Origin: Kiloniella laminariae DSM 19542
GTDB taxonomy: Bacteria > Pseudomonadota > Alphaproteobacteria > Kiloniellales > Kiloniellaceae
Assembly: GCF_000374005.1 (NCBI RefSeq)
Contig: NZ_KB893134.1
Span: 670,852-734,851, forward strand
Direction of reading: 5' to 3'
Length of the DNA stretch: 64,000 bases
Made by a program: the position numbers and the translations under genes. Below, one piece after another: positions 8,302 to 17,234 of this stretch (position 1 is its first letter; every line of letters begins with the position of its first letter). Below the pieces are notes generated by a model. That model was not told where the DNA came from. It worked only from the letters and a program-made list of their open reading frames with translations, and made no database searches.

Positions 8302-8348
8302 GGAGAAGGGGCAAGCTGAACTGTTCCTGGTCTACCTGCCCCTTCCTC
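8302..8348 (-). promoter_or_regulatory. Intercistronic hairpin in the ABC operon
   Basis: GGAGAAGGGGCA and TGCCCCTTCCTC form an 11-12 bp stem with one bulge around a 23-base loop, between the binding-protein and ATPase genes. No T tract follows in the direction of transcription. Such structures often protect the upstream mRNA so that the binding protein is made in excess; that role is inferred. Confidence 0.55.
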
Positions 8349-8377
8349 TCTATGCTGTCCTTGCGGAGCAATCGTGA

Positions 8378-9403
8378 TCACTTTGTGACGTAGGAACTGT
8401 CGACGAGGGTTTCGTAGGTTACGCTGTCATTGATCAGCTTTTCCGATTTGAACCAGTCCAGTTGATCCTGAACAGAGGCAGCATTCAGGGCGGCATTCGG
8501 GCTGATGCGCATCGCGCCGTTGCGAATGCTTGGTTCTGCCTCTTCGAAAGGCTTGTCGGCATAGACATACTTGTGGACCAGATTCACCATTTCGAGCGCA
8601 GCTTCGTCTCCGGCAGTCTTGTCAACGAGGGCAGCGTTGAAATCCGCGGCACCCCGGGAAAAGGCACGCAGGAAAGCTTCTGTCAGGGGGCGTTTGTTGG
8701 CGGCGTTTTCTGCCGAGGTGAATACGACGGTAACCTGATAATCGGGGATATAGTCAGCCACATTACCAATAATGTGAACCGCACCGCTTTTGTCGAGAGG
8801 CTTGGCGATATGCGGCTGGATTGTCCAGCCGTCAACCTGGCCTGATTTTAAGGCTCCGATAATGGCTCCGACTTTCTGGAGCGGTTTATAGCTGAGGGTT
8901 GTGCCTTCTTTGGCAGCAATCTTTGCGCCCATGTAGTGGAAGGAAGATCCGGCCTGGGTGACGGCCCAGGACTTTCCATCCAGTTTTGAAGGGTCTGTCA
9001 GACCAGCCTTGTAGGCAGCATCCGAGACCAGGATTTTCTGCCCGTCAACACCTGCTTCTTCTACCAGTGCGCCGCCGATGACCTTTGCTGCACCTTTTTC
9101 TGCGAGCGAAACCAGCCCGCCGGAAATTGCCGTCACTGCATAGTCAACATCCCCGGAGGCAACCGCAACGGCCATAGGCTGGGCAGCCTGAAAAAAACGG
9201 AAGGTAACATCCAGCCCTTCGTCTTTGAAATAACCGCGTTCATAAGCCACAAAACTGGCAGCGTGGCTGGTAAAACGTAGGGCGCCAACATTGATTGCGG
9301 TGTTTTCGGCATAGGCTGATGTTGCTAGCGAGGGCAAAAAGGCGAGGCCGCTGATCAGACCGAGAAGCTTGAGTGTGTTTCTTTTGCTGGAGATGTTTAT
9401 CAT
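8378..9403 (-). CDS. ABC importer periplasmic substrate-binding protein
   Basis: A 341-residue NMT1/SsuA-like solute-binding protein. A cleavable signal peptide covers about the first 31 residues, ending AYA. The mature part has the family opening with INVGALRF and an AYERGYFKDEGL-type segment. The ATG at 9403 with GGGAAG upstream was preferred over an in-frame start at 9454, which would add residues before the signal peptide. It is first in the importer operon. Confidence 0.9.
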   Translation of the reverse strand: MINISSKRNTLKLLGLISGLAFLPSLATSAYAENTAINVGALRFTSHAASFVAYERGYFKDEGLDVTFRFFQAAQPMAVAVASGDVDYAVTAISGGLVSLAEKGAAKVIGGALVEEAGVDGQKILVSDAAYKAGLTDPSKLDGKSWAVTQAGSSFHYMGAKIAAKEGTTLSYKPLQKVGAIIGALKSGQVDGWTIQPHIAKPLDKSGAVHIIGNVADYIPDYQVTVVFTSAENAANKRPLTEAFLRAFSRGAADFNAALVDKTAGDEAALEMVNLVHKYVYADKPFEEAEPSIRNGAMRISPNAALNAASVQDQLDWFKSEKLINDSVTYETLVDSSYVTK

Positions 9404-9680
9404 GGTCTTCCCTGCATGGTGATGATTGGCTGTGGTTCTTTTTTGATTCTGCAATCAGTTTTAAAGCGCGCGGCTGCAATTTAAAAGACCAGTATTTTCA
9501 AATGTTTTCCAACGGTGACAATCATTGAGCCAAGCGGGAAGCTGTTCTGGCAACTTACGGGACCAGAAATATTATCCTGAAACTTACTTTGAAATTTACC
9601 CTGAGATTTATGGAGTTTGTCCGGGATCTGGCAGGGGGAATCCTTTGAAATAATTAAGCGGATGAAGAATGGACAAGATT

Positions 9681-9711
9681 TTATCGATAAAAATTTATTG
9701 TTTATCGATAA
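9681..9711. promoter_or_regulatory. Two identical palindromes upstream of the DUF2975-XRE operon
   Basis: The perfect palindrome TTATCGATAA occurs at 9681-9690 and again at 9702-9711, exactly 21 bases apart (two helical turns), with a partial copy TTGATAA near 9719-9725. The site lies 70-100 bases before the DUF2975 gene, where an operator would be. The nearby XRE repressor-like protein is the obvious candidate to bind it. The gap 9404-9680 is otherwise featureless, moderately AT-rich sequence between divergent genes. Confidence 0.55.
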
Positions 9712-9782
9712 TTTTTTCTTGATAAACGGAATTGTTTTTGCTTTTCTGTTTTAGAAATATTTATTCAGAGAGAGTTCTTCAA

Positions 9783-10322
9783 ATGCCCAAAACCAGTCTT
9801 GATCGTATTGGCGGTGCCAGTCGGAAATATCGTTTTCTCTTTACCTTGTTGCTTGTCCTGATACCTCTGCTGGATCTGGCCTATTGGGGGTTCTTCAATC
9901 ATCTGCCTGAAGGGTTCCATGACGATTTGCCTGTGGCGATTACGGGCGAGCTTACGGCTCTGCCGCTTTTGCTGGCGTTTGTGGCCAGTTTGCTTCCTTT
10001 ATCTGTCACGCTTTATGGTTTGTTTATCTTGAGAAAGCTGTTCGGTCTTTATGAGCAGGGCATAATTTTTGCCGAAGAGAACGTTCGCTGCTTTCAAAAG
10101 CTCGGTTATTGTTTCATTGCTTCCGTGGCAGCCGGGTTTCTTTTTACTCCTTTGGCCAGTGTTGCTCTGACCTTTAATAATCTTCCGGGGCAGCGAGAGC
10201 TGGTGCTTGATCTGCGCAGTGATGATTTGCTGGCGCTGATTGTTGGCGGCATTATTTTGCTGATTTCCTGGGTGATGGAGGAAGGGCAAAAGCTTGAAGA
10301 TGAACAACGACACACGGTTTAG
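9783..10322 (+). CDS. DUF2975 domain membrane protein
   Basis: A 179-residue membrane protein with four hydrophobic segments (about 15-35, 55-80, 108-135, 145-165), matching the DUF2975 family. Start ATG 9783 follows GAGAG and fits the family N-terminus. DUF2975 proteins are habitually encoded with a very small XRE regulator, as here 9 bases downstream. Function is unknown in the family; a sensor or modulator of its partner regulator is a guess from context. Confidence 0.8.
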   Translation: MPKTSLDRIGGASRKYRFLFTLLLVLIPLLDLAYWGFFNHLPEGFHDDLPVAITGELTALPLLLAFVASLLPLSVTLYGLFILRKLFGLYEQGIIFAEENVRCFQKLGYCFIASVAAGFLFTPLASVALTFNNLPGQRELVLDLRSDDLLALIVGGIILLISWVMEEGQKLEDEQRHTV

Positions 10323-10331
10323 GTAAGGTCC

Positions 10332-10538
10332 ATGGCAATTGTATTGAATCTTGATGTCATGCTGGCCAGGCGCAAGATGAAGTCGGGGGAACTGGCCCGG
10401 CGTATCGGCATCACCGAACAGAACCTTTCCATCCTCAAGACCGGAAAGGCAAAGGCCGTTCGCTTCACCACACTGGATGCAATCTGTCGGGAACTGGAAT
10501 GTCAACCGGGGGATCTGCTGGAATTTCAGGAGGATTGA
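10332..10538 (+). CDS. Small XRE-family transcriptional regulator (YozG-like)
   Basis: A 68-residue protein that is almost only a helix-turn-helix domain of the Cro/CI type: MLARRKMKSGELARRIG followed by TEQNLSILK, and a C-terminal DAICRELECQPGDLL, which is the hallmark of the YozG-like group. It has no effector domain. It probably controls the operon with DUF2975 through the palindromes at 9681-9711. AAGG lies just before the ATG. Confidence 0.9.
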   Translation: MAIVLNLDVMLARRKMKSGELARRIGITEQNLSILKTGKAKAVRFTTLDAICRELECQPGDLLEFQED

Positions 10539-10547
10539 AGCGGGAGT

Positions 10548-11465
10548 TTATTCGCCGCTGCCGGGCTGTTTGGCGGCGGCATCCTTTAACAGGCCAGACA
10601 GATAGGAAATTGCAGTTTCCTTGCCAGAAGCTCTTTTGCGGAGCAACAGGATCTGTCTGGTGTAAGCCGGATCGGGCAGGATAACCTTGTCCAGCTCTAG
10701 CCCTTCGGCCCAGGGTGTTGGCCAATTTGGAACAAGGGCAAGACCAAGATCTGAATTGACCAGTACCGCTATGGCTTCCAGAGCATCCAGTTCACAAAAC
10801 TCCCGGGTCTGAATGTGATGCTCTTTCAGGTACCGATCGACAAGTCTGCCTCCCCAGGCATTGCGGTCATACCGAATAAAAGGCTTTTGTCCGAGCAGGA
10901 GATGCAGCTTTTCTGGTTGCCACTTTGTCAGGGGAATCTCTCCGGTTGCGCCGATCAGGCAAAGTGGTTCTTGATTCAGAAGGTCTGCGATCAGAGTTTT
11001 GGGCAGAGTAAAAGGTGGTGCAGAAATTACAACAGCATCAAGCTCGTCCTGTAGCAGCCTGTTGTAAAGCTGGGACGAGGTGCCGGGATGGAGTTTGACC
11101 TCCAGATCTTCCCCAGGATTCCCCTGTCTGCCCAAGGAACGCAGGACGGAGGGGAGAAGGCTGGTCATGCTGGTCGAGATGGCACCGATCTCAAGACGTC
11201 CGGTCAGGCTTTTCTCATTGAGGGACAGGAAGAGTCTGCGTTGCTCATCAAGCAGTTGTCGGGCATGAGGCAAAATACGCTGTCCTGCTTCGGTCAAGAC
11301 AACAGTTTTGCCTGATCTCGTGACCAGGGAGGTGCCGAGCAAATTTTCCAGAGCCTTGATGCGTTGTCCCAAGGCTGTCGCGGTCAGTCTCTGGGCGCGC
11401 GCGGCTTCAGCCAGGGAGCCAAGGCGATCCAGATAGATCAGGCTTTCCAGAAACAACAGATTCAA
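10548..11465 (-). CDS. LysR family transcriptional regulator
   Basis: A 305-residue LysR regulator with an N-terminal winged helix-turn-helix (about 1-60, SLAEAARAQRLTATALGQRIKAL region) and a periplasmic-binding-protein-like effector domain. The start appears to be TTG at 11465, with AAGGA upstream; no in-frame ATG fits. It is divergent from the VOC/dehydrogenase pair, 127 bases away, so that pair is the likely target. Confidence 0.9.
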   Translation of the reverse strand: MNLLFLESLIYLDRLGSLAEAARAQRLTATALGQRIKALENLLGTSLVTRSGKTVVLTEAGQRILPHARQLLDEQRRLFLSLNEKSLTGRLEIGAISTSMTSLLPSVLRSLGRQGNPGEDLEVKLHPGTSSQLYNRLLQDELDAVVISAPPFTLPKTLIADLLNQEPLCLIGATGEIPLTKWQPEKLHLLLGQKPFIRYDRNAWGGRLVDRYLKEHHIQTREFCELDALEAIAVLVNSDLGLALVPNWPTPWAEGLELDKVILPDPAYTRQILLLRKRASGKETAISYLSGLLKDAAAKQPGSGE

Positions 11466-11592
11466 AGAAAAGCATTCCTTCTGTTTGAAGAAAGAATAAT
11501 ACAGTAATTCTTTTGTTGTGGCTGTGCTAGAAAATCTCGAAAACAGTTGAAATTTTAAAAACGCAAAAAATGTATCAAGTCGGGAGATCCAG

Positions 11593-12006
11593 ATGAAAAG
11601 CTTGTTCCATCTTGCCTATAATGTACGTGATCTTGAGGCTGCAAGATCCTTCTATGGAACACTGCTCGGCTGTTCCGAAGGACGTTCAGCGCCGACATGG
11701 GTTGATTTTGACTTCTTTGGCCATGAAATTTCCCTGCATCTGGGAGAGCCTTTCAACGTTGCGAACACAGGCCGGGTTGGTGAACATCTGGTGCCCATGC
11801 CACATCTGGGGGTGATCCTGCCATACGAAAATTGGCGGGAGCTTGCGGACCGCTTGAAAAAAGCTGACATATCTTTTGTACTGGAACCGATGGTTCGTTT
11901 TGAAGGGGAACCGGGGGAGCAATGGACCATGTTCTTTTACGATCCGTCCGGTAATCCGATTGAAATCAAGGGCTTCAAGTCTATGGATAAGGTGTTTGCA
12001 TCATGA
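11593..12006 (+). CDS. VOC (glyoxalase/dioxygenase) family protein
   Basis: A 137-residue vicinal-oxygen-chelate protein with two beta-alpha-beta-beta-beta modules: FHLAYNVRDLEAARSFYG at the start and FYDPSGNPIEIKG at the end. Possible metal ligands are H3-region, the His of GHEISLH, and the final Glu. Family members are lyases, dioxygenases or resistance proteins. It overlaps the next gene by 4 bases (ATGA), which implies coupled translation with the dehydrogenase. Confidence 0.85.
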   Translation: MKSLFHLAYNVRDLEAARSFYGTLLGCSEGRSAPTWVDFDFFGHEISLHLGEPFNVANTGRVGEHLVPMPHLGVILPYENWRELADRLKKADISFVLEPMVRFEGEPGEQWTMFFYDPSGNPIEIKGFKSMDKVFAS

Positions 12007-12938
12007 CCATTCTGCTGCTGACTTCTGTGCCCCGTGAAGAAGAAGCCCAGTGGCTGTTCTCTTTGCGCGCAGCGCTGCCAGAGGAACAGATCCTGTTGCC
12101 TCAGGATTTGTTGGACAAAGCTGCGGTTGATCTTGCGATCGTTGCCAATCCACCCAAAGGCGTGCTGGCAGATCTGCCCAATTTGCGCTGGATCCAGAGT
12201 CTCTGGGCTGGCGTAGATGCCCTGCTGGGGGATCCGACCTTGCCATTGGAAGTGCCGCTGGTGCGTTTGGTTGACCCAACCTTGGCACGATCCATGGCTG
12301 AAGCCGTGGCGACGCATGTGCTCGTCTTGCACCGGAATCTGCCGCTTTATGCCAGGCAGCAACAACAGGCTAAATGGGAGCAGCACGTATTGGCCCTGGC
12401 CGCGGATCGTGTGATCGGCGTGATGGGGCTTGGGGAAATGGGGGCGCTTTCAGCAAAGCAGTTATGTCAGTTGGGTTTCAAGGTGCAGGGCTGGAGCCGT
12501 TCTGCTAAATCGATTTCCGGGGTTGACTGTTTTGCGGGACCGGAAAGCTTGCCAGCATTTTTATCCGGGCTTGATGTCCTGGTGAACCTTTTGCCTCTTA
12601 CCGAAGAAACCCGGGGAATTCTCTCAAAAGAACTTTTTGACCGTTTGCCCAAGGGAGCAGGGGTGATCAATTTCGGCAGGGGCGGGCATCAGGTTGAAGA
12701 GGATATTCTGGCTGCCCTGGATGCAGGGCGGTTGTCTCATGCCGTGCTGGATGTTTTTTCTCAGGAACCTCTGCCTGCTGATCACGCCTTCTGGTGTCAC
12801 CCGGATATTACGCTGTTGCCGCATGTGGCTGCGCCGACCAATCCCCGCAGTGCCGTAGAGATCGTGGCTGACAATATCCGGCGATACAGATCAACAGGTG
12901 TGTTACCAAAAACAGTTGAACGTTCAGCAGGGTATTAG
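12003..12938 (+). CDS. D-2-hydroxyacid dehydrogenase, GhrA-like
   Basis: A 311-residue NAD(P)-dependent 2-hydroxyacid dehydrogenase close to glyoxylate/hydroxypyruvate reductase A. The Rossmann motif GLGEMG is at 142-147, the catalytic Arg is in NFGRGG, the Glu in SQEPLP and the His in LPHVAAPT. It should reduce glyoxylate, hydroxypyruvate or a related 2-oxo acid. Pairing with a VOC protein and a divergent LysR gene suggests one small regulated pathway for a 2-oxo or 2-hydroxy acid. Confidence 0.88.
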   Translation: MTILLLTSVPREEEAQWLFSLRAALPEEQILLPQDLLDKAAVDLAIVANPPKGVLADLPNLRWIQSLWAGVDALLGDPTLPLEVPLVRLVDPTLARSMAEAVATHVLVLHRNLPLYARQQQQAKWEQHVLALAADRVIGVMGLGEMGALSAKQLCQLGFKVQGWSRSAKSISGVDCFAGPESLPAFLSGLDVLVNLLPLTEETRGILSKELFDRLPKGAGVINFGRGGHQVEEDILAALDAGRLSHAVLDVFSQEPLPADHAFWCHPDITLLPHVAAPTNPRSAVEIVADNIRRYRSTGVLPKTVERSAGY

Positions 12939-12953
12939 GTACTGCTGAAGCAG

Positions 12954-14141
12954 CTATACGGCTTGCCCAGCGGCATGACCACAGGCCCAGGCCCACTGGA
13001 AGTTAAAACCGCCGAGATGGCCGGTGACATCCATGACCTCGCCAATAAAAAACAGGCCGGGCTTGGTCTTGCTTTCCATGGTGGCTGAGGAAAGGTCTTT
13101 GGTATCGACCCCGCCCAAGGTGACTTCAGCCTTGGCATAACCTTCATCCCCCGCCGGGGTAATGATCCAGTTATGAATGTCTTCAGCGATTTTGTGCAGC
13201 TTTTTACTGCCGAGGTCAGCGGGTGTCCGGTTCTCGGCCTTTCGTTCAACCCATTCCTGGGCAAAGCGTTTGCTCATAAAAGGAGCAAGAACATTGGTCA
13301 GGGCTTTCTTGCTGTTTTCTGTCGCAACCAGGTCAGCTTCGATATCTTGGTCCGGCAGCAGGTTTATAGAGATACTTTTTCCGGGCTCCCAATAGGATGA
13401 TATTTGCAGGATGGCCGGACCGCTGAGGCCGCGGTGGGTGAAAAGAAGGTTTTCCTGAAATTTCTGTTTTTTTACCGAGGCGATACAGTTTTGGGATACA
13501 CCGCTTAAGGTTTTACAAAACTCTTTGTCGGCCTCGTTCAGGGTCAGTGGCACCAGAGCTGGGCGCAAAGGCGTCAGCGGCACGCCAAACTGCTTCGCGA
13601 TCCGGTGACCAAAATCTGTAGCACCAATTTTTGGAATAGATAAACCGCCCGTGGCGATCACCAGAGAGTTACAGGTCAGGGGACCATCACTGCTTTCCAG
13701 AGAGAATTTTGCGCCTGAGCCCTGTTGCGGCAAGGGACGCACACCTTTGACGGTCACGGGATTTTTGACCGTTACTGATGCAGAGCGGCATTCTGCGAGC
13801 AAAAGATCGATTATGTCTTGGGCCGAGTTGTCACAAAACAGCTGGCCAAGGGTTTTTTCGTGCCATTTGATGCCGTGTTTTTCCACAAGGTCGAGAAAAT
13901 CACGCGGCGTATAGCGTGCCAGAGCTGATTTGGCGAAGTGGCGGTTGTTCGAAAGAAAATCAGCTGCTGTGGTATGGATGTTGGTGAAGTTGCAACGCCC
14001 GCCACCGGAAATTCGGATCTTCTCACAGAGCTTGCTGGCGTGATCAAGAATCAAAACCTTGCGGCCCCGCTTTCCGGCTTCAATGGCGCACATCAGCCCC
14101 GCTGCACCTGCGCCGATGATGATGACGTCCCAGCTCTGCAT
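12954..14141 (-). CDS. NAD(P)/FAD-dependent oxidoreductase, HI0933/YhiN family
   Basis: A 395-residue flavoprotein. The dinucleotide-binding motif IIGAGAAGL lies at about 8-16, a conserved GGGRCNFTN motif near 48, and the C-terminal GEVMDVTGHLGGFNFQWA block typical of the HI0933 family. The ATG at 14141 was chosen because the dinucleotide-binding fold starts directly after it; about 50 extra in-frame residues upstream look non-coding. The physiological substrate of the family is unknown. It converges on the dehydrogenase gene. Confidence 0.88.
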   Translation of the reverse strand: MQSWDVIIIGAGAAGLMCAIEAGKRGRKVLILDHASKLCEKIRISGGGRCNFTNIHTTAADFLSNNRHFAKSALARYTPRDFLDLVEKHGIKWHEKTLGQLFCDNSAQDIIDLLLAECRSASVTVKNPVTVKGVRPLPQQGSGAKFSLESSDGPLTCNSLVIATGGLSIPKIGATDFGHRIAKQFGVPLTPLRPALVPLTLNEADKEFCKTLSGVSQNCIASVKKQKFQENLLFTHRGLSGPAILQISSYWEPGKSISINLLPDQDIEADLVATENSKKALTNVLAPFMSKRFAQEWVERKAENRTPADLGSKKLHKIAEDIHNWIITPAGDEGYAKAEVTLGGVDTKDLSSATMESKTKPGLFFIGEVMDVTGHLGGFNFQWAWACGHAAGQAV

Positions 14142-14343
14142 CTGTTTTACTCTGTTATGGAGACAAGAGAGAGGGTCATACCTGAAAAGAAGAGAAAATC
14201 CAAGGCAGATGCCTTGGGCAGGCTGGCTGGGGCAGAAGAAGCAGGATGAAGACGTGTTAGGGCTGTTATCTGCAGGCGCTGCTGTCATACTGTCGGAAAT
14301 AATGTCAGATATGGCTTTTGATGGAGCGGAAAGGTGTGTTGAT

Positions 14344-15006
14344 ATGCAGGAGGGCGCAGGAGTACCCTTGCAGATTGTCGGTTTATTGGTTTTTGCGGTT
14401 TTGCATCTGGCAACCGCGACACGGAGTTTCCGTTCCCTCTTGGTCTCTCGTTTGGGAGAAGGCCTCTACAAGAGCCTGTTTTCTGTTTTATCACTCCTGA
14501 GTTTTGCTGCTGCCCTATACGGGTATGCCCGCACCGGGTTTGTACCTTACTGGCCTAATGATGCCGCTGTGGTCCTGCTACAGAGTTTTCTGATCATGCC
14601 GTTGGCTATTATCCTGTTGGTCAGTTCCTACGTGTCTCGGGGGACGCAGCGTTTAACCCGGCATCCCATGTTGAGTGGTGTCGCTCTTGCCTGTTTCGGT
14701 CATGTGCTGGTCAATGGGGACCAGTCCGCTGTGATCCTGTTCGGCGGTCTGGGGATTTATGCTGTTATCGCGATGGTCTGGAGTGATCAACAGCGTCGTC
14801 ATTCCTCTTCTGAACAGGATCAGCTGTTCCTGTCCCAGACGGGATATCTGCCAAAGATATCTCGGCTCAAATTCCAGCCTGGTGATACTCTGCCCCGGTT
14901 GGGTGTGATGGGGCCAGCGATAGGCCTGGTGGCTTATGGTCTTGCCCTGAGTTACCACGGCCAGCTTATTGGCGTTTCTCCCTTGGCTTCACTGGTGGGC
15001 GGGTAG
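14344..15006 (+). CDS. NnrU family membrane protein
   Basis: A 220-residue integral membrane protein of the NnrU family, with about six hydrophobic segments and the conserved block RGTQRLTRHPMLSG followed by GHVLVNGD. NnrU was first noted next to denitrification genes; MnrU-like proteins also act in haem-related contexts, but no such genes lie nearby here. The open frame runs further upstream over the flavoprotein start; I chose ATG 14344 with GGAAAGG before it. Confidence 0.8.
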   Translation: MQEGAGVPLQIVGLLVFAVLHLATATRSFRSLLVSRLGEGLYKSLFSVLSLLSFAAALYGYARTGFVPYWPNDAAVVLLQSFLIMPLAIILLVSSYVSRGTQRLTRHPMLSGVALACFGHVLVNGDQSAVILFGGLGIYAVIAMVWSDQQRRHSSSEQDQLFLSQTGYLPKISRLKFQPGDTLPRLGVMGPAIGLVAYGLALSYHGQLIGVSPLASLVGG

Positions 15007-15110
15007 CTGCATTGCATTATCCAGGGTGAAGTTTACTTGCATTTTTCGCATAGATCTTTACCTAGGCATCTATGATGACTGCTCTTGAATAATATGGCTG
15101 GAAATAACCG

Positions 15111-15464
15111 ATGTCTGTGACGACCAAAATTCATGGAATCAAAAATTGCGATACCTGTCGCAAGGCGATCAAGATTTTTGCCGGGAAAGCTATACCGCAC
15201 AGTTATCACGATTTTCGCGCTGATGGATTATCCGAACAACAGCTTGATCGTTGGTTACAGGCTGTTGGTTGGGAAAAGTTGCTGAATCGCCGGGGGACAA
15301 GCTGGCGCGCCCTTCCGGATGATGTGAAAGAACGCATTGATGCTGATCAGGCAAAGTCTCTGATGCTGGAAAATCCAACCCTGATCAAACGCCCGGTATT
15401 CGAGGTCGGAGATGCTGTTGTCGTTGGGTTCTCAAAAATTGAACAAGAAATATTAGGACTTTAG
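15111..15464 (+). CDS. ArsC/Spx-like reductase family protein (YffB type)
   Basis: A 117-residue thioredoxin-fold protein of the ArsC/YffB family. The CxxC-like motif NCDTCRK (Cys 13 and 16) is at the active-site position and LIKRPV near residue 91 is the family cis-proline region. YffB-type members act as small thiol reductases or have unknown roles and are usually not arsenate reductases. It ends 9 bases before the RsmB-type gene, so they are likely co-transcribed. Confidence 0.85.
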   Translation: MSVTTKIHGIKNCDTCRKAIKIFAGKAIPHSYHDFRADGLSEQQLDRWLQAVGWEKLLNRRGTSWRALPDDVKERIDADQAKSLMLENPTLIKRPVFEVGDAVVVGFSKIEQEILGL

Positions 15465-15473
15465 GAAACGCGC

Positions 15474-17210
15474 ATGGCTGACAGATCTGATCCCAAAAAA
15501 AGCGGTAAAGTCCCAAGTGGGCCGGAAAAGCAGCAAGCGCGAAAAGAACGCTTTCTGACCAAGAAAGGTTCAGGCGGAGGCCAATCTGCCTCGGGAAAAC
15601 CCGCTGATCGTTCTTATGCTGATCGTTCTGGAGAGCGCTCTGGGGGACGTTCTGCTGGCACGGCCTCGGATCGCCCGTATAATCGTTCACGTGATCAAAA
15701 ATCTGGCGGCAGTAAAACAGGATCCTATACCAAGAGAGTTGAAACTCAAGGAGACGAAAAGAGAACGTCTCCTGCTCTGGAGACCAGAGCTGCAGCCTTG
15801 AGAACAGAAGAAGAGCGTCCAAAAAGTGGTGCGCGACCCGGGCGAGATTTTCAGCGGGTTGATCTTCCGTTGGGCCGATTGCTGTTCCATATCCATCAAA
15901 TTCTGGAAAATGCCTCGGCAACCAATAGCCCGATTGACCGGGAGCTGGCATCCCATTTTGCCAACATAAAGGGTCGTTTGACCGACCGGGATCACAGCCG
16001 CATCCGCGATATGGTCTGGGGGGTGATTCGGCGCTATCGTCGGTTGCTCTGGTGGCTTGAGATCAAGGGGCAGACAAAACAGCTGCGCAAACTTTTGCTG
16101 GCGGATCTGGCGCTGACTTATAACAAGTCTGTGGCTGATATCACGGCACTTTGTCGTGGCGGTGGCGGATATCTTGCCCGTCTGACAGATTCCGAGGCGC
16201 GGGTTTTAAGCTCGATGGAAGGAAAAAGTCTGGCAGAGGAAACCATGCCGGAAGGGGCGATGAACGAATGTCCGCCCTGGGCAGAAAGCGGCATGCGTGC
16301 CGTCTTCGGAGAGCGATTTGGCGAAGAAGCCGCGGCACTCAATGGGCCAGCCCCGCTTGATCTGCGGGTTAATCCTTTCAAGGGAAACCGTGAGGATCTG
16401 CTGCCGCGTCTGGAAAAAGCCGGGTGCAAGGCTGAAGCTATCGACTGGCTGCCAAATGGTATCCGTGTTCTGGATGACCCGAAGAAAGTACATCTTCCCT
16501 TCTATGAACGGGGGGAAATCGAGATCCAGGACGCTGGTTCCCAGGTCTTGTCTGTCCTGGTTGCGGTTGAACCCGGCCAGAGAGTGATCGACTTTTGCGC
16601 AGGGGCTGGCGGAAAGACGCTCGCGCTTGCCGCTGATATGGATAACAAAGGCCAGCTGATTGCTGCCGATGTTCATAGCAAACGTCTGGCACGTGCGGCG
16701 CAACGCCTCAAACGGGCGGGGGTGTTTAATGCCGAGCGTAAAATCCTTGAAAGCGAACGCGATCCCTGGGTCAAGAAAAACAAGGGCAAGTTCGACCGGG
16801 TTTTGATTGATGCACCCTGTAGCGGTACCGGTGCTTGGCGGCGATCACCTGATTCAAAATGGCGGCGTGATGAAGAGGACCTGGCAGAGCTGGTGGCTTT
16901 GCAGGAGAGTATTCTGACATCTGCAGCCCGTCTGGTGAAACCCGGGGGGCGTCTGGTCTATGCCACCTGTTCGCTGCTTCCTGCCGAGAATGAAGAGCAG
17001 GTAGAAAAGTTTCTTCGCTCCCGGCCCGATTTCAAACTTATGCCTGTAGCCGAAATCTGGGAAGAGCGTATGCCCAAGAAAATGCCGGAACACATCGGCG
17101 AAATGCTGCGTCTGAGCCCGGCACGCGACGCAACAGACGGTTTTTTTGCGGCAGTGCTGGTGCGAGAGGATGTTGTTCCAGCCGCTGTTTCGGCTCAGGA
17201 AGAAGATTAG
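15474..17210 (+). CDS. RsmB/NOP family rRNA cytosine-C5 methyltransferase
   Basis: A 578-residue SAM-dependent RNA m5C methyltransferase. The catalytic core has motif I FCAGAGGKT (375 onward), motif IV APCSGTG with Cys 449, and motif VI ATCSL with Cys 499, the two-cysteine arrangement of the family. An NusB/RsmB-like helical region covers about 130-220. Residues 1-130 are a low-complexity basic tail rich in Arg, Ser, Gly and Lys with RS-type repeats, probably a flexible RNA-binding extension. The target base is not certain. Confidence 0.9.
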   Translation: MADRSDPKKSGKVPSGPEKQQARKERFLTKKGSGGGQSASGKPADRSYADRSGERSGGRSAGTASDRPYNRSRDQKSGGSKTGSYTKRVETQGDEKRTSPALETRAAALRTEEERPKSGARPGRDFQRVDLPLGRLLFHIHQILENASATNSPIDRELASHFANIKGRLTDRDHSRIRDMVWGVIRRYRRLLWWLEIKGQTKQLRKLLLADLALTYNKSVADITALCRGGGGYLARLTDSEARVLSSMEGKSLAEETMPEGAMNECPPWAESGMRAVFGERFGEEAAALNGPAPLDLRVNPFKGNREDLLPRLEKAGCKAEAIDWLPNGIRVLDDPKKVHLPFYERGEIEIQDAGSQVLSVLVAVEPGQRVIDFCAGAGGKTLALAADMDNKGQLIAADVHSKRLARAAQRLKRAGVFNAERKILESERDPWVKKNKGKFDRVLIDAPCSGTGAWRRSPDSKWRRDEEDLAELVALQESILTSAARLVKPGGRLVYATCSLLPAENEEQVEKFLRSRPDFKLMPVAEIWEERMPKKMPEHIGEMLRLSPARDATDGFFAAVLVREDVVPAAVSAQEED

Positions 17211-17234
17211 GCCACAGACTTTATCGTCGACTGT

